64,000 nt of DNA from Dermatophagoides farinae. Taxonomy: Eukaryota > Arthropoda > Arachnida > Sarcoptiformes > Pyroglyphidae. The notes under the pieces were generated by a model. The model had not been told where the DNA came from. It was given only the letters and a program-made list of their open reading frames with translations, and searched no databases. This document shows, piece by piece, positions 11,207 through 22,862 of the stretch. The stretch covers positions 4,469,001-4,533,000 of the forward strand of contig NC_134679.1 of NCBI RefSeq assembly GCF_024713945.1, in the 5' to 3' direction. Both the position numbers and the translations under genes were made by a program. The stretch's first letter is position 1. Each line of letters opens with the position of its first letter.

Positions 11207-12787
11207 ATGCAACCTTCGGGCAACCATTGGCATCGGTTTGTTTTGTTTATCATTACATTGTCAATATTAATCAATCATATTCGTGAGTAAATCAATCAAT
11301 TTTTTAAGAATCAATAATCATTCCATTAATCTAAAATAGATTGTTATCCATTTCTACGTTCGAAAAGGGCATTTTCTTACATTGCAAATGATACTGGTAA
11401 GTGTGAAAGCTGCCATTTTCTTCAAATGAAATCGATTTTAATTACGTAATTTTTTTGTATAACATTTTATCATATGATAAATAGCTTGTACCGTTGATCA
11501 TGTAATGTATAAAGATGGCGATCCAATACCAACCGATGATCCATGTGAAACATGCCGATGTCGTCCGCCCGGTTTCATCTGTGTTCTTCAACATTGTGAA
11601 ATCAAAACTGGATGTCGTGCCATACGTCATGTTGGTGAATGTTGTCCATCATATCAATGTGGTATGTCAATTTAAACGTTTGAACATCTTTGAAATTTGC
11701 ATTTTTATTCCAGGATGTGAACATAATGGTCAATACTATAAAGATGGCGAACGAATACACAATGCTGAAAGCCCCTGCTATTCATGCTACTGTCAAGGAA
11801 GTTCAATCACCTGTTCATTAGCCGATTGTCAATTTCGATTTGATTGTGAACCGGAATATGTACTAGGAGAATGTTGTCCGCGCTATGACCATTGTCCATT
11901 AGGTATGTCTTTCAATGATTTGAAATTGATTGTTTTATATTTATACATCTATTTGAACAGAATATGGTATCGTACCCAGTGGTTTAATAACCGAACGAAT
12001 GCCTGAATTCATTCACAGAACAAACATTTCTAATGTTCAAATTTCATCACCACAACCACCTGTTGATTCGAGTACCATTGAAGGGTCATTAATTCTGCCA
12101 AATCATGTACCTGCTATTGTCGCCGATAATGCTGAACCCGCTATAGTCGAACCACATTCTGAAGTTGGCACTAATATTACTGTTTCACCCTCATCACAAA
12201 AAACCACTATTAAATCAATAATTTCTGATTCGGATCCCAACAATTTTCGAAAATTGGACAGCGAAATCGACACAACTACATTTGTCCCGAAAAATGAAAT
12301 TAATTCGATAGAAACATCAACATCGATTAGCATCAACGATGATAAGATTGTGGATTCCACTGTCAAAATCGAAGACATTGAAATCACAACAGAATCAAAT
12401 AGCCATTCATTAGGACGATCTTTTGATGATCAGGAACTTATGATCAATGTTACATCAAATGTGGATGAAACTCCCAACGACAAAGAAATGGTTGAAGACA
12501 TCATGCCTACAACGATAAGAGCAGATATAAATTTATCAAAATCAGAAGAAATTATGATCACCACAACATCTACAATAGCTGACAGTTTGGAGAGTAATAA
12601 TTCAACAATTACATCAACTACTGAAAGTAGCAATCCAATAATAATGGGTCGATCCGAAGATGATGAGGTGGTAACCGTTTCACCAACAACAAATTCGGAA
12701 TTTGTCTTGAACGAAACGGACAAAGTCAATAACTTCATGACTACTGATTTGGATTCAGTAATCAGCATCACCACTGTAAAACCATAA
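11207..12787 (+). CDS. Secreted protein with two VWC domains and a long Ser/Thr-rich acidic tail
   Basis: Five exons (11207-11282, 11340-11396, 11485-11661, 11714-11902, 11961-12787) encode 441 residues. The first exon is a signal peptide (FVLFIITLSILINHI). Exons 3 and 4 each encode one von Willebrand factor C domain, with the family pattern CxxC...C...CCPxYxC: first CETCRCRPPGFICVLQHC to ECCPSYQC, then CYSCYCQGSSITCSLADC to ECCPRYDHC. The last exon encodes about 275 residues rich in Thr, Ser, Asp and Glu with several N-X-S/T sites, likely extended and glycosylated. Tandem VWC domains in arthropods and vertebrates often bind BMP ligands or matrix, but nothing here proves that role. No membrane segment was seen after the signal. 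It converges on thrombospondin, with 152 bp between the stops. Confidence 0.82.
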
Positions 12788-12939
12788 AATTATAGATAAT
12801 TTGTCAAAATTATTTTTAATCAATTGAATTTTTTGAAAATCTTGAATAAATTATTCGTTTAAGTCCATACTTTTTCCTAACATATTATTTGCATCAAATT
12901 TAAATTTTTATGAGTTGGCTCATTTATTCAAATTCAGAT

Positions 12940-15900
12940 TTAAAGATGATTACCAATAATATCTTCTTGTATCATGATTGACGTACGGCTTGTATCGATT
13001 TCTACTTGACGCTGATATTCCGTTGATAATCGATCGTAAATTAATTCTGGGATAGCTTCATTACATCGATACACTAGATTAGACCATATGACAGCTTTTT
13101 GGGAAAAAACAAACACACCCAATCTGCCACCTTTCAAAGAAACATCGAATATATTGCCAGAATCGGCAACAAGGCGTTCTTTTTCGAAAACACGCAGTCT
13201 TATTAAGCCAATTTTTGGCCGATGTAATAGTAGCCATCGATATGGAGTACGTTCACGCCAACCAATATTTCTTGGATCTTTCCACAATAGTTTCACATGA
13301 CCGGGTGTTGAATCCGTATTCCATAAAGCATTTCTCAGATATTCACCTGGTCCTAATGGTGAATGAACCAATTTCAACTGAATACCCGGTTCAGCAAATG
13401 CTCGCATCGGTTTAGATTCCCAATATAATTGTTCGGCTTTTTTCCACATCATTACATAGAAATGTGAATTATCTTGATAGCTGAATACGAATCCTACATA
13501 ATCATTATCTTCGACTTCATCAATATACAAGGTGCCTTCAAAATCGACACCACCGAATGCATGAAATCCGACTGCCAATCCTGGATCACTATTCTTTGTC
13601 TGTAATATTTCAGCACCTTTGTTGAATATGATCCATTCGGGATCATCTTGAGATGTACCTTTTGGATCCAATGCAATCATCTGATAGGATCGAAAATCTG
13701 TAGAATAAATTTTACGATTATCTGGACAAACATCCAATATGTCTGGAACGCCATCACCATCAAAATCACCACGACAAGCATCGCCAACGCTTGTATGATT
13801 TGTATCTCGTTGATCAGGATTATATACTAATGGGCAATTATCCTGATGATCGAATACACCATCATTGTCTTTATCGAAATCACATACATCACCAAGACCA
13901 TCATCATCCGAATCCAATTGATCAGCATTGGCAATTTCTGGACAATTATCTCGATTATCCTGAATACCGTCCGAATCTCTATAGATATGATTTAATTCAG
14001 ACTCAAATCAGATGAAATTTTCAATATTTACTTATCGTTATTATTGTCGCAAGCATCGCCTACAAAATCTTTATCAGCATCCAATTGATCAGGATTATAA
14101 ACAGTTGGACAATTATCGCAAAGATCACCGATACGATCACGATCACGATCATTCTGATCGGTATTGGCAACATATGGACAATTATCTATTGTATTTGGGA
14201 TACCATCATTATCAGCATCATCATCACAAGCATCACCAATGCCATCATTATCTGAATCCATTTGATTAGGATTCGGCACCGTTGGACAGTTGTCACATGC
14301 ATCACCGTATTTATCAGCAGTGGATTTATTACGATAATCTCTATCTCGTTGGTCTTTATTATAAACTAATGGACAATTATCCTAAAAACAAAAGAAATTT
14401 CATGATTATGATGTCATTTTTTCACATCAAATATTTACGTTGAAATTCATTATACCATCATTATCGGCATCCGGATCACAAGCATCACCAAGGCCATCAT
14501 GATCTATGTCCTCTTGACCGCTATTCGGTATATGAGGACAATTATCCGCTCGACATCTTATATCGGAACAACCAAGATCGATATCAGGCCAGCCATCAAG
14601 ATCGCTATCCAGGTTGCATAGTCTTCCATCTCCAGCCCAACCGATTTTGCATTGACATTCATATCTAATCATTCCTTTACGTTTAACGCAATAGGCATCT
14701 TGATGGCAGATACAACCATCCGGACAAATTACAGTTCCGATCGATTTTGCATGACAACCAACAGTTTGATTGCCTTGATATCCATCCACACAATCGCCAC
14801 AAGTATATGAACCAGCTGTGTTGATGCAATAAGAATTAGATACACAGCCACCATTACGGCCATCTTGACATTCGTCAATATCCTGACAAATTTGTCGTAA
14901 TTGTTGTGCTTGTTCAAGACCTATACCGCGAATCAATGGGCTACGAAATCCTCTAGGGCAGTCTTTACAATAGAATCCAGGTGCCGTATTCATGCATGAT
15001 GTCATCGGATCGCAAGGATTATAGTAACTACATTCATCGATATCTTCACATCGTATTCCATCACCATTGAAGCCGGAAGGGCAAGGTCCACAACGAAAGC
15101 CATTGGTAGGATCATCATAGCAATGAACACCTTGAAAGCATGGTTTATGAGCACAAGTTTGTTTTGGTGGCGGCTGTGGCCATTCGATGTATGTACAATT
15201 TGCATATGATGATTGATGGTGATGATGACCATGGCAGTGGCTAATAGAGACGCAAATGTTATCACATGTCGTTTGACAACATTTGGATAATTGTTCTTCC
15301 AACATAATGATTCGTTGGCGTTGTTCGGTCAGAATTGTTGTATGTTCAGCTAGAATCGAATTAATATGATCAAAATATTCATTGGACAATGGGTTTTGAC
15401 TTTTTGCTTTGATCACTGCTATTGATTGAGACTTTGAGGAAATTGTCACAGTTTTTGTTGGCGCGGCAGTTGTCGTAGTTGTAGTCGTAGTCGTAGATAA
15501 GGTTGAATTTTGATATGAACAACGAAAATTGGCAGTTCTAGGTCCATAATTGGAATCGCTGAATTCAATGTAAAATTTTCGATTACGAACTATATCGATT
15601 GAACCTCTAGGTCGTCCAATTCGATCGATTTCACGTATAGGTATGATGAAATGACCGATTTCAAAACAATCTATTAAAAGAATTGATTTATAAAATGAAG
15701 GAAGATCACTGAAAATAATAACCTACCATCAGATCGCCGATAAAAATAAATTTGTACGGAAAAATTTGAATATAATGAATCTCGTTGTAACGAACTTTTC
15801 GTTCTACTACTAGGTAATTTTTTCAATATAACTCGAGATTCTGGATAATGGTAGAGAACGCGTAGTTTGTATAGATCGCATCGTAATTCAAACAAGACAT

Positions 15901-16159
15901 CGATTGTTTTTTTCTCTTGAACGGTGTATGCCCAACGAAAAAAAATGTTTAAATCATTCGGATTCGTTTGCAATAAACTTTGTAATTCGTTTGCTAAATC
16001 TATAAAAAAAAATATGTTAAAAAATCGGAACAATTTTTTTTATAAACATGAAATTAGATTACCGGGGTCATAAGTGTATGATGGGCCACAATCATAATGA
16101 TACAAAGCAACCACCATCAACCAGATAAATGTGATGATAATTTTCGATAACAAATACAT
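12940..16159 (-). CDS. TSP: Thrombospondin, subgroup B type (TSP-3/4/COMP-like)
   Basis: Five exons: 16159-16063, 15999-15727, 15670-14439, 14381-14032 and 13978-12940, giving 996 residues. Order: hydrophobic signal ([14 protein letters not shown]); N-terminal laminin-G-like domain (exons 2-3); Thr-rich spacer; coiled coil with adjacent cysteines ([14 protein letters not shown]) for oligomerisation; four EGF-like repeats including two calcium-binding DIDEC types; a run of aspartate-rich type 3 repeats (pattern DNCPxxxNxxQxDxDxDGxGDxCD); and the conserved L-type lectin-like C-terminal domain ([56 protein letters not shown]). It lacks VWC and type 1 repeats, which defines subgroup B. An RGD sits in the last type 3 repeat ([10 protein letters not shown]), a potential integrin site. 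It is a calcium-binding matrix protein, in flies important at muscle-tendon junctions. Confidence 0.95.
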
Positions 16160-17475
16160 TATGCTGTATTAATTCAATGAACAATGAATCACGCACATTC
16201 AAACAATGTTCGCATACAAATATCGAATATTCAATAGTCAAATCGGCAATCAAGCAAAAATCGACAGAGGTTGGAATTCTTTAATAAAATAAACAAAAAA
16301 AAAAATGCTAGATTCTCGAAATAGAATCTTCTAAGTCAATCTAAATCAAAACAAATTTTCGCATGAAAAAAACGAATGGATTGAATGAAACACATACTGA
16401 ATTTGACGAGATGAATACATTAATGGGTCGATTACTATGTATCAAATTGAAAGTATATAAAATCCGTCGTCGATCAATGTTTTTTTTATAAACCAATATT
16501 TATTTATCCTTTTTCATTCACACAGACCAAATCAATTGAAGCCGTAAGCAAACACACAAAATTGAATCATTCGAATCGAATCGATCAACGGAGAGAAATA
16601 GAACAACAAACATTCATACAAAATTCATAATAATCAATCGGTCAAAAAGAATTTCAATTTATGAAGAAAATGAAAGTGTGCAATGAATACATCTTATCGA
16701 ATTGAATATGTTTGTGTCACAAGATGATAATATGAACATTCAAACAAGCCAACAAAATGTTTGGCAATCTTTATTGTTGGGTTAAATGTGTGAATTTGCA
16801 ATCGTGTGTAAGTAAGTTTTTATCCATAAAATCAAAAAAAAAATTGCTACTTATTTTGATAATAATAAAAAATGTGTTTATATCAATGTCGACATGTCAA
16901 TATAATGTGATAGGATCCAAAAATTGTGTGTATGGTTTTTTTGTGTGAATATTATATTATAATAATCAGAATTCCAGATGATAAAATAATTTTAATATAA
17001 GTGAATTATAATGCTATAGATCGATTGATTGATCTAGAGAAGAAAACTGAAACGTGAGCTAGCACATATTGAAAAAACATGAATCGAATGTTGGAAAAAT
17101 GAACAGTGAATTTTTTTAAAATTTTCTTTTCTTTGCCAGTTTAAAATCAAACATTTCCTTCCAATGTCTGTTGCTATTTATATTTTTCATATATGATTAC
17201 GAAAACAAATGTGTCGATGACAATTGTTGATGATGATGGCAAAATTTTTAAGCAAATATCATGGATCGGATGGTGATGAAGAATTTGTTTATATGAATGG
17301 CGATCGGGGTGAAAACATAATAAAATTTCTTGTCATTTTCTCGAATTTAATGTATTTACAATAGAGAGGAAATTTCGACTTAAATCCATGTGATGATTAA
17401 ATGGGACAGCGACGAAGATGATCGACAATGTTAGTGGTCTTTAAATAATCCATATTGTTTACAATACACAATTTA
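16160..17475. other. Intergenic region between thrombospondin and HCF-A
   Basis: About 1.3 kb between two minus-strand genes, so it holds the HCF-A 3' end and the thrombospondin promoter. A TATATAAAA box on the plus strand at 16454-16462 has no plus-strand gene behind it. Short open frames (e.g. 16757-16948) are AT-driven and unrecognisable. Confidence 0.4.
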
Positions 17476-20400
17476 TTACATTTTACTTTTTTTGCTACTG
17501 TTCCTACAATATAAATACAAAAATTAATGAAAACATGAAACAAATTAAATAAATTTAGAGAAAAGAAATATAATACTTACGAAGTAAAATCATTATTTTG
17601 AGAAAATGGTCGTTTATTTGCCAATGAAGATGCTGATCCAGCTGTCGATGATCCTGGTGATTGGTATGTTTCCTGTAGCCACCTAACCTGCGTAGCTGGT
17701 CCATATCCTTTGTCATTTTTAGCCGCAATACGGAAAATAATGGCCGGTTTCGAGGCCTCTTGATCGATGTATGCATCGATCAACACACGACTCGGTATCA
17801 TAGCTTCCGTTTGTGGTCCACAATATACCTTGGCAAAAGCAAACGGTGATGGATTGAGTGATGATGAATCCCCACTCTGCGATTGAACAGTTTTGACACC
17901 CAAATAAACAGTATATTCGGTTATATCTTTCGACGCTGATGGTGGTATAGCCCAGGAAATATGAGCACCATCTAAACTTTTGGTTATTTTAATTGATGTT
18001 GGAGCAGGTGGAAATCCAGGGAAGCATGTTTTGAATGCAATAGCTGAACTCCAAGGTCCACGACCGTATAGATTAGCAGCAGCCACACGAATTCGATATG
18101 ATGTACCAGGTTCAAGATAGACACGGGAAAATTTTTCATATTGTGGACAAGTTTTTGAATCAAAATCCGACTCGGCATTATATTTGACAGTATCATCATT
18201 AGGTACCAAAAAATTCGTAATAGAACAATTATTTGTTTTAAATATGCCAACATCATACCATTTATCCTGCTGTTGTAGCGATTGATGAGATGTCGATTTT
18301 GATGATTGCTGAACAGGATAATTATCATTATTATTATTAATCGCAATGTTTGAAGGACGATGGATTAAAGTTGAGTTTTCAGCCTTTTTATTTGCGTTTA
18401 TACCAAATGGTGTAACAACAATGGTTGGTTTGGTAATTGTAGGCGTGACAGTTGTAGCAGTGGCTGTTGTCGTTATGGTTGACGTAGTTGTGGTTGTGAC
18501 GGTCGATGATGGTGTTTGTTCGCTGATTTCCATTTTATTCGTTCCTGATTTCTGACTATCAATCATCGTTGCATCCTGATCAATAGAGGGTGGCTTCTGA
18601 TCGTCTTCTGCTGAGAAGGTAGTTAAGGCAGAATTTTCATTTTTTGGTTCTTCATCTTCGGGCCCATCACTTTGCGGAATTTTTGTAGCTGTAACAACTG
18701 TATTGATTGGTTGAGCGATTGTAGTAGCAGCCGTAGTGGTTATGATAGTTGATCCGGTTGTTGATATTGTTGGCTGTGTGGATTGTACCAACACTACCCG
18801 ATTATTGTTAGACGGAATCAATCGAATTGAATTGGATTGTAAATGGCTACCGGAAATGACCAATTTGGATGTGCCACCTTGTATCGTTTGATTGCGAATA
18901 GCAGATACGGGAATTTTAATAGATTTGTTCAATACCATAGGAGTGGAACCTGAAGTCTGGGCATTACTTGATGTACTAGTTTGTGGTGCAATGACTAATT
19001 GTTGTCCCGATCTGGATGAGTTAGGTAATACGATCATTTTTACATTTGTTGGTGTATTAATAATCTTGGTTTGCTGCGTGTTTGTTGTGCCAACCGATAA
19101 AGTTGACGATGTAGAATCAGTGGTGGTTAAAGTTGAGGCCGTAGATGATGTTGAAGCTACTGATACAGTAACCGGTTTGGATGGATTCTGTGTAATAATT
19201 TTGACAATCTGCTGTGGTCCTTGTCCAGTAACACCAGTGTTGGGAATTTTTCCCACAAAATGTAATGTACCATTTGATGATTTAGCCAACGAAATAAGTT
19301 GTGATGCTTGTAAACCACCAGTATTGCCTTTGATGAAAATCTGTTTGGTACCAGATTGAACTGATGATGTTGTAATAAAACGATATTGTTGAGATGTCGC
19401 GGCAGTAGATGTACTAGCCGCCGGTGTCACTTTAATACCAGTAGCAGGAGATGATGATGTGGTAGGATGAAGTTGTACGGTAGGCGTAACAATCCGGATA
19501 TTACTTGCAGTTGAAACGGCCGAAGTTTTTGTTGTTATGCGTGGAGTTGCGGCTGCAGCAGCAGCCAATGCAGCCATACCGGACATTGTCGTTGGTGCTG
19601 GCACGGTCGTACTAGAAGCTGTAGCAATCTGAGCATTATGACCTAGAGCATTCTGAACAGTAGCTTGTGTTTTTGGAATTGTATACACTTTGATTGGTGA
19701 TGCAGTAGGTGTAGTTGGCAAAAGATTTGAATTTGGTAACAATTGAGCAGCAGCAGCAGCAGCTGTACCTGGCACATGTGGATTGATTCCTGCAATCGAT
19801 ACGGCTGTAGGTGTGACTGCAGCAGGAGTAACCTTGGAAGCAACAGGTGTTGTTGCCATTGTAGTGGGAACGGATGTTGGCAACGGATTTGTCGCTGGAG
19901 GAAGCATAGGCTTTTTCATTGCCGCTGTCGATCCAATTGGTGTTGTCTGCTGGTCGGGTGATTCGATTTTCTGTATCTGTACAATATAACAATCGGCATT
20001 AGCCACCGATCCCCAAGTGATTTCGAATGTCGACGTTGTTGCTTTGACCAATTGAATCCGAACAGGAGCAGATGGTTTTTCTGTTTCCAAATACCAAAGA
20101 TCACGGCAACAGACCTGATTGTTCCATGCTTTTCTGTAGCCATCGCGACCTGACCAAATATAAAGTCTTGAACCTATTGCTACGGCAGAATGACCAGCAC
20201 GAGCTCTCGGTACATTATTATCATCGCTTATTTCGACAGAATTAAATTCCCAATGCATCGTGTCCAGATTTAAACTTGCAAGCGTATTAGTACATTTCCA
20301 TTCTTTTTCCTGATGTTGGCCAAGTTTTTCAACGGATACAGCCGAATCAGTATTACAGGATACAGGCACCCAGCCACCAAATATATACATTTTTTGATCA

Positions 20401-21405
20401 ATTACTGTAGCCGTATGCAACGATCGTGGATATGGTATTGATCCTGATAGAAATTGGAATTTCAGATTTTTTGATTGAAAATAATTTAGGCTTACCTGAA
20501 GGATCAATTTTACTCCATGTCATGGACGGTATATCTAAGATACAGATATCGCCAAGACGAAAACCACTCATACCACCGTAAATTAATAATTTCGGACCAG
20601 GACCGTTTCGTGGTGTGAATGTTACGGCCGTATGTGATTCGCGAGGTGTAGGTGGTTCACCCGTACAATTTGGCATATCCCATTGATAACCCGAATTTTT
20701 CAATTCCAATACATATAGATCATTCAGGTATCTAATGAATATCATGAATAATTTGAAAAAATTCACCAGACGAATCAAGAGAGCACTTACTTTGGCATAT
20801 TTTGTTTGGGATTGTCACTATCGTTTGCTAGTCCACCGAATAGAAAAATTTTATTACCAACAATGGTAAATGAATGTCCAAGTCGAGCGCGAGGCAATTC
20901 CACATTTTTAGCTGTCCGTGCTCTAATTTTTTTCCATTCCCATGTTGTCACTTTTAGTTCGTATAAATCATTTGAATATCTTCCATACTCTACCATACCG
21001 CCAAAAATGAACACTCGATTACCATCGGTGGTTATACCATAAGCAGCACAACCGGGCGGAATATCACCCTTCAATGCTGGATTATACCATTGATTTGATG
21101 CTATGATTAGAAAAATGGATATTTTTGTATTTTTATAAGAATGAAAAAATTCACAATCAAAATAAATGTCTCTACTACTCATTTTTGAATCGATCAAAAT
21201 TCAATCGAAAATTTGAATTAACTTGAAACTTACAAGTCTTGTAGATGTGTAACTCGTCAACGATTCCTTCATTACCGCCACCAAATACAATCATCATATC
21301 TTTGACAGTAACGGCTCGATGCCCATGTCGAGGTTTTGGAGCAATACCTGCCGGTGATTCTACTCTACACCATTTGGATAATAGTGAATCTTTCATCGAG
21401 GACAT
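17476..21405 (-). CDS. HCFC1: Host cell factor (HCFC1-like), long paralogue A
   Basis: Five exons: 21405-21234, 21100-20791, 20731-20496, 20443-17581 and 17503-17476, giving 1202 residues. The N-terminal part is a Kelch beta-propeller with blades such as [39 protein letters not shown] and the family signature [20 protein letters not shown]. After it an Fn3 half-domain begins, then about 560 residues of Thr/Ser/Ala-rich linker, then the second Fn3 part (WYDVGIF..., [17 protein letters not shown]). The frame reaches TAA at 17579, but that triplet overlaps a GTAAGT donor (TC|GTAAGT). Splicing to 17503 adds NSSKKSKM, restoring the paired basic nuclear signal (KRP...KKSK) seen at the human HCF-1 C-terminus. 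HCF scaffolds chromatin modifiers on promoters and supports the cell cycle. Confidence 0.94.
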
Positions 21406-21886
21406 TTCGGAATCCTCGAACAATTTTATCGCCAGTTTCGTCGATTTTATCTAATTAATTATTCGAAATTAATGATGGTGATCTTATCAAGATTAAAAAT
21501 GTATTATTATTATTATATTATATTATATGACAAAATCATAATTTTCAACAATCGAATAAATCATGGTGCAAACAACACAAACATTGTTGAATAAGGCGTG
21601 GCCAACGTTTGATTCCAAATCTCGACGATGGTTTTTGTTCGGGATATATCGTACATGAATATCGATATTAACAATCGATAATTTTTTTAAAATTTGATAT
21701 TTTTTAAAATAATTTTATTTTTTTATGGAAATCAAAAACGTAATTTTATGGAAATCAAAAACGAACAAATGTAATAAAAAAAAGCAGAAGAGATTGTAAT
21801 TAAAAATTTTGTATTGTTTTTATTCATTTTTTCAATAATCAAAAAAAAAAGATTTGAAAGCGATACAAATATTCATTTTTTGTATT
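21406..21886 (-). promoter_or_regulatory. HCF-A upstream region with motif TTGGCCACGCC
   Basis: Between the RPS18 stop and the HCF-A start. The minus strand carries TTGGCCACGCC at 21605-21595, about 190 bp before the HCF-A start codon. The same 11-mer, in the same orientation to the gene, lies about 114 bp before the start of paralogue HCF-B. It combines a CCAAT-like inverted half (TTGG) with a CACGCC box. The rest is A/T-rich, with a tandem TATTA tract near 21500. Confidence 0.5.
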
Positions 21887-22348
21887 TTAATTCTTCTTTT
21901 TACTGACACCAACAGTACGACCACGTCGACCAGTTGTTTTGGTATGTTGACCACGTACACGTAGGCCCCAATAATGACGAAGACCACGATGAGCACGAAT
22001 CTTTTTCAATCGCTCCAAATCTTCACGCAATTTTGTATCCAAATTGTTCGATGTAACCTGTGAATATTTACCATCGCGGATATCTTTCTGTCGATTCAAA
22101 AACCAGTTAGGGATTTTGAATTGTCGTGGATTGGAAATGATGGTGATCAAACGTTCAACTTCTTCTTCGGACAATTCACCAGCACGTTTGTTCAAATCAA
22201 CATCGGCTTTTTTGCAAACAATGTTTGAAAATCGTCGACCAATACCTTTGATCGAAGTTAATGCAAACATTACTTTGCGATTACCATCGATATTTGTGTT
22301 CATAACACGAAGAATATGTTGGAATCGTTCCGGAATAATTAGAGACAT
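21887..22348 (-). CDS. RPS18: 40S ribosomal protein S18 (uS13)
   Basis: A single exon encodes 153 residues, the normal length. It starts [19 protein letters not shown], includes the helix-two-turn-helix region [20 protein letters not shown], and ends [19 protein letters not shown], all diagnostic for eukaryotic S18. The protein sits in the head of the small subunit and contacts tRNA at the A and P sites and the large subunit. It is transcribed from the same strand as HCF-A (481 bp downstream) and divergently from HCF-B (514 bp spacer). A pyrimidine tract upstream fits the growth-regulated translation usual for ribosomal protein mRNAs. Confidence 0.98.
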   Translation of the reverse strand: MSLIIPERFQHILRVMNTNIDGNRKVMFALTSIKGIGRRFSNIVCKKADVDLNKRAGELSEEEVERLITIISNPRQFKIPNWFLNRQKDIRDGKYSQVTSNNLDTKLREDLERLKKIRAHRGLRHYWGLRVRGQHTKTTGRRGRTVGVSKKKN

Positions 22349-22862
22349 CTTGAATTATTAAATTTTTTGGATCAAGCCACAAAAGCAAAAACACGCACAG
22401 ACCAATACAGCAAAGAAAAGGAAGTTTAAGTGGCATGCTTGCCACACACACACACACACACACACATTCACAAACACACAATCGATGCTCTCACCATCGA
22501 TATTCATAAGAAAAATTTGAGCCGCTTTTTGCAATACGTCTTCTATGATAGGAACATTCTAATTTTGCTTGTTTCCAACACAATTTCCGGCTTTAAAAAA
22601 AAATATAAATTTCTGATGATTACTGACATTGATTTATTTAAAATAATTATTTTTCATCAATTTTAAAACTATAAAAAAAATTCTAATACGATTAGATTCA
22701 TAGAAAAATTTTCGAGGTTGCGAAATTGGAAATTAACATTGGCCACGCCCTATAGAAAATAGTATCCATTGTATGCGCGCATTTTTTAAGCCACAAGAGT
22801 TTGTGTGTGGATATACTTTGTATATATGACTGATGTATAATACTTTTCGATGTTCAATCAAA
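22349..22862. promoter_or_regulatory. Bidirectional promoter region RPS18 / HCF-B with CA microsatellite
   Basis: The 514 bp between divergent start codons contain a (CA)n run at 22443-22467, the RPS18 TOP-like tract, and on the plus strand TTGGCCACGCC at 22739-22749, repeated upstream of HCF-A. No coding potential was seen. Confidence 0.5.
22411..22424 (-). promoter_or_regulatory. Candidate 5' TOP tract of RPS18
   Basis: On the minus strand, CTTCCTTTTCTTTG lies about 63-76 bp before the RPS18 start codon. A C followed by an unbroken pyrimidine run is the form of a terminal oligopyrimidine (TOP) cap-site motif, which places ribosomal protein mRNAs under LARP1/mTOR control. The transcription start itself is inferred. 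Confidence 0.5.

Noticed and set aside
17579-17581. TAA as the true end of HCF-A
   Set aside because: It is embedded in a strong GTAAGT donor, and the downstream micro-exon restores the conserved KKSK tail, so splicing is preferred.
19743-19989. Plus-strand Cys/Ser-rich frames opposite the HCF-A linker
   Set aside because: Reverse reading of the Thr/Ala/Ser-rich linker, not independent genes.
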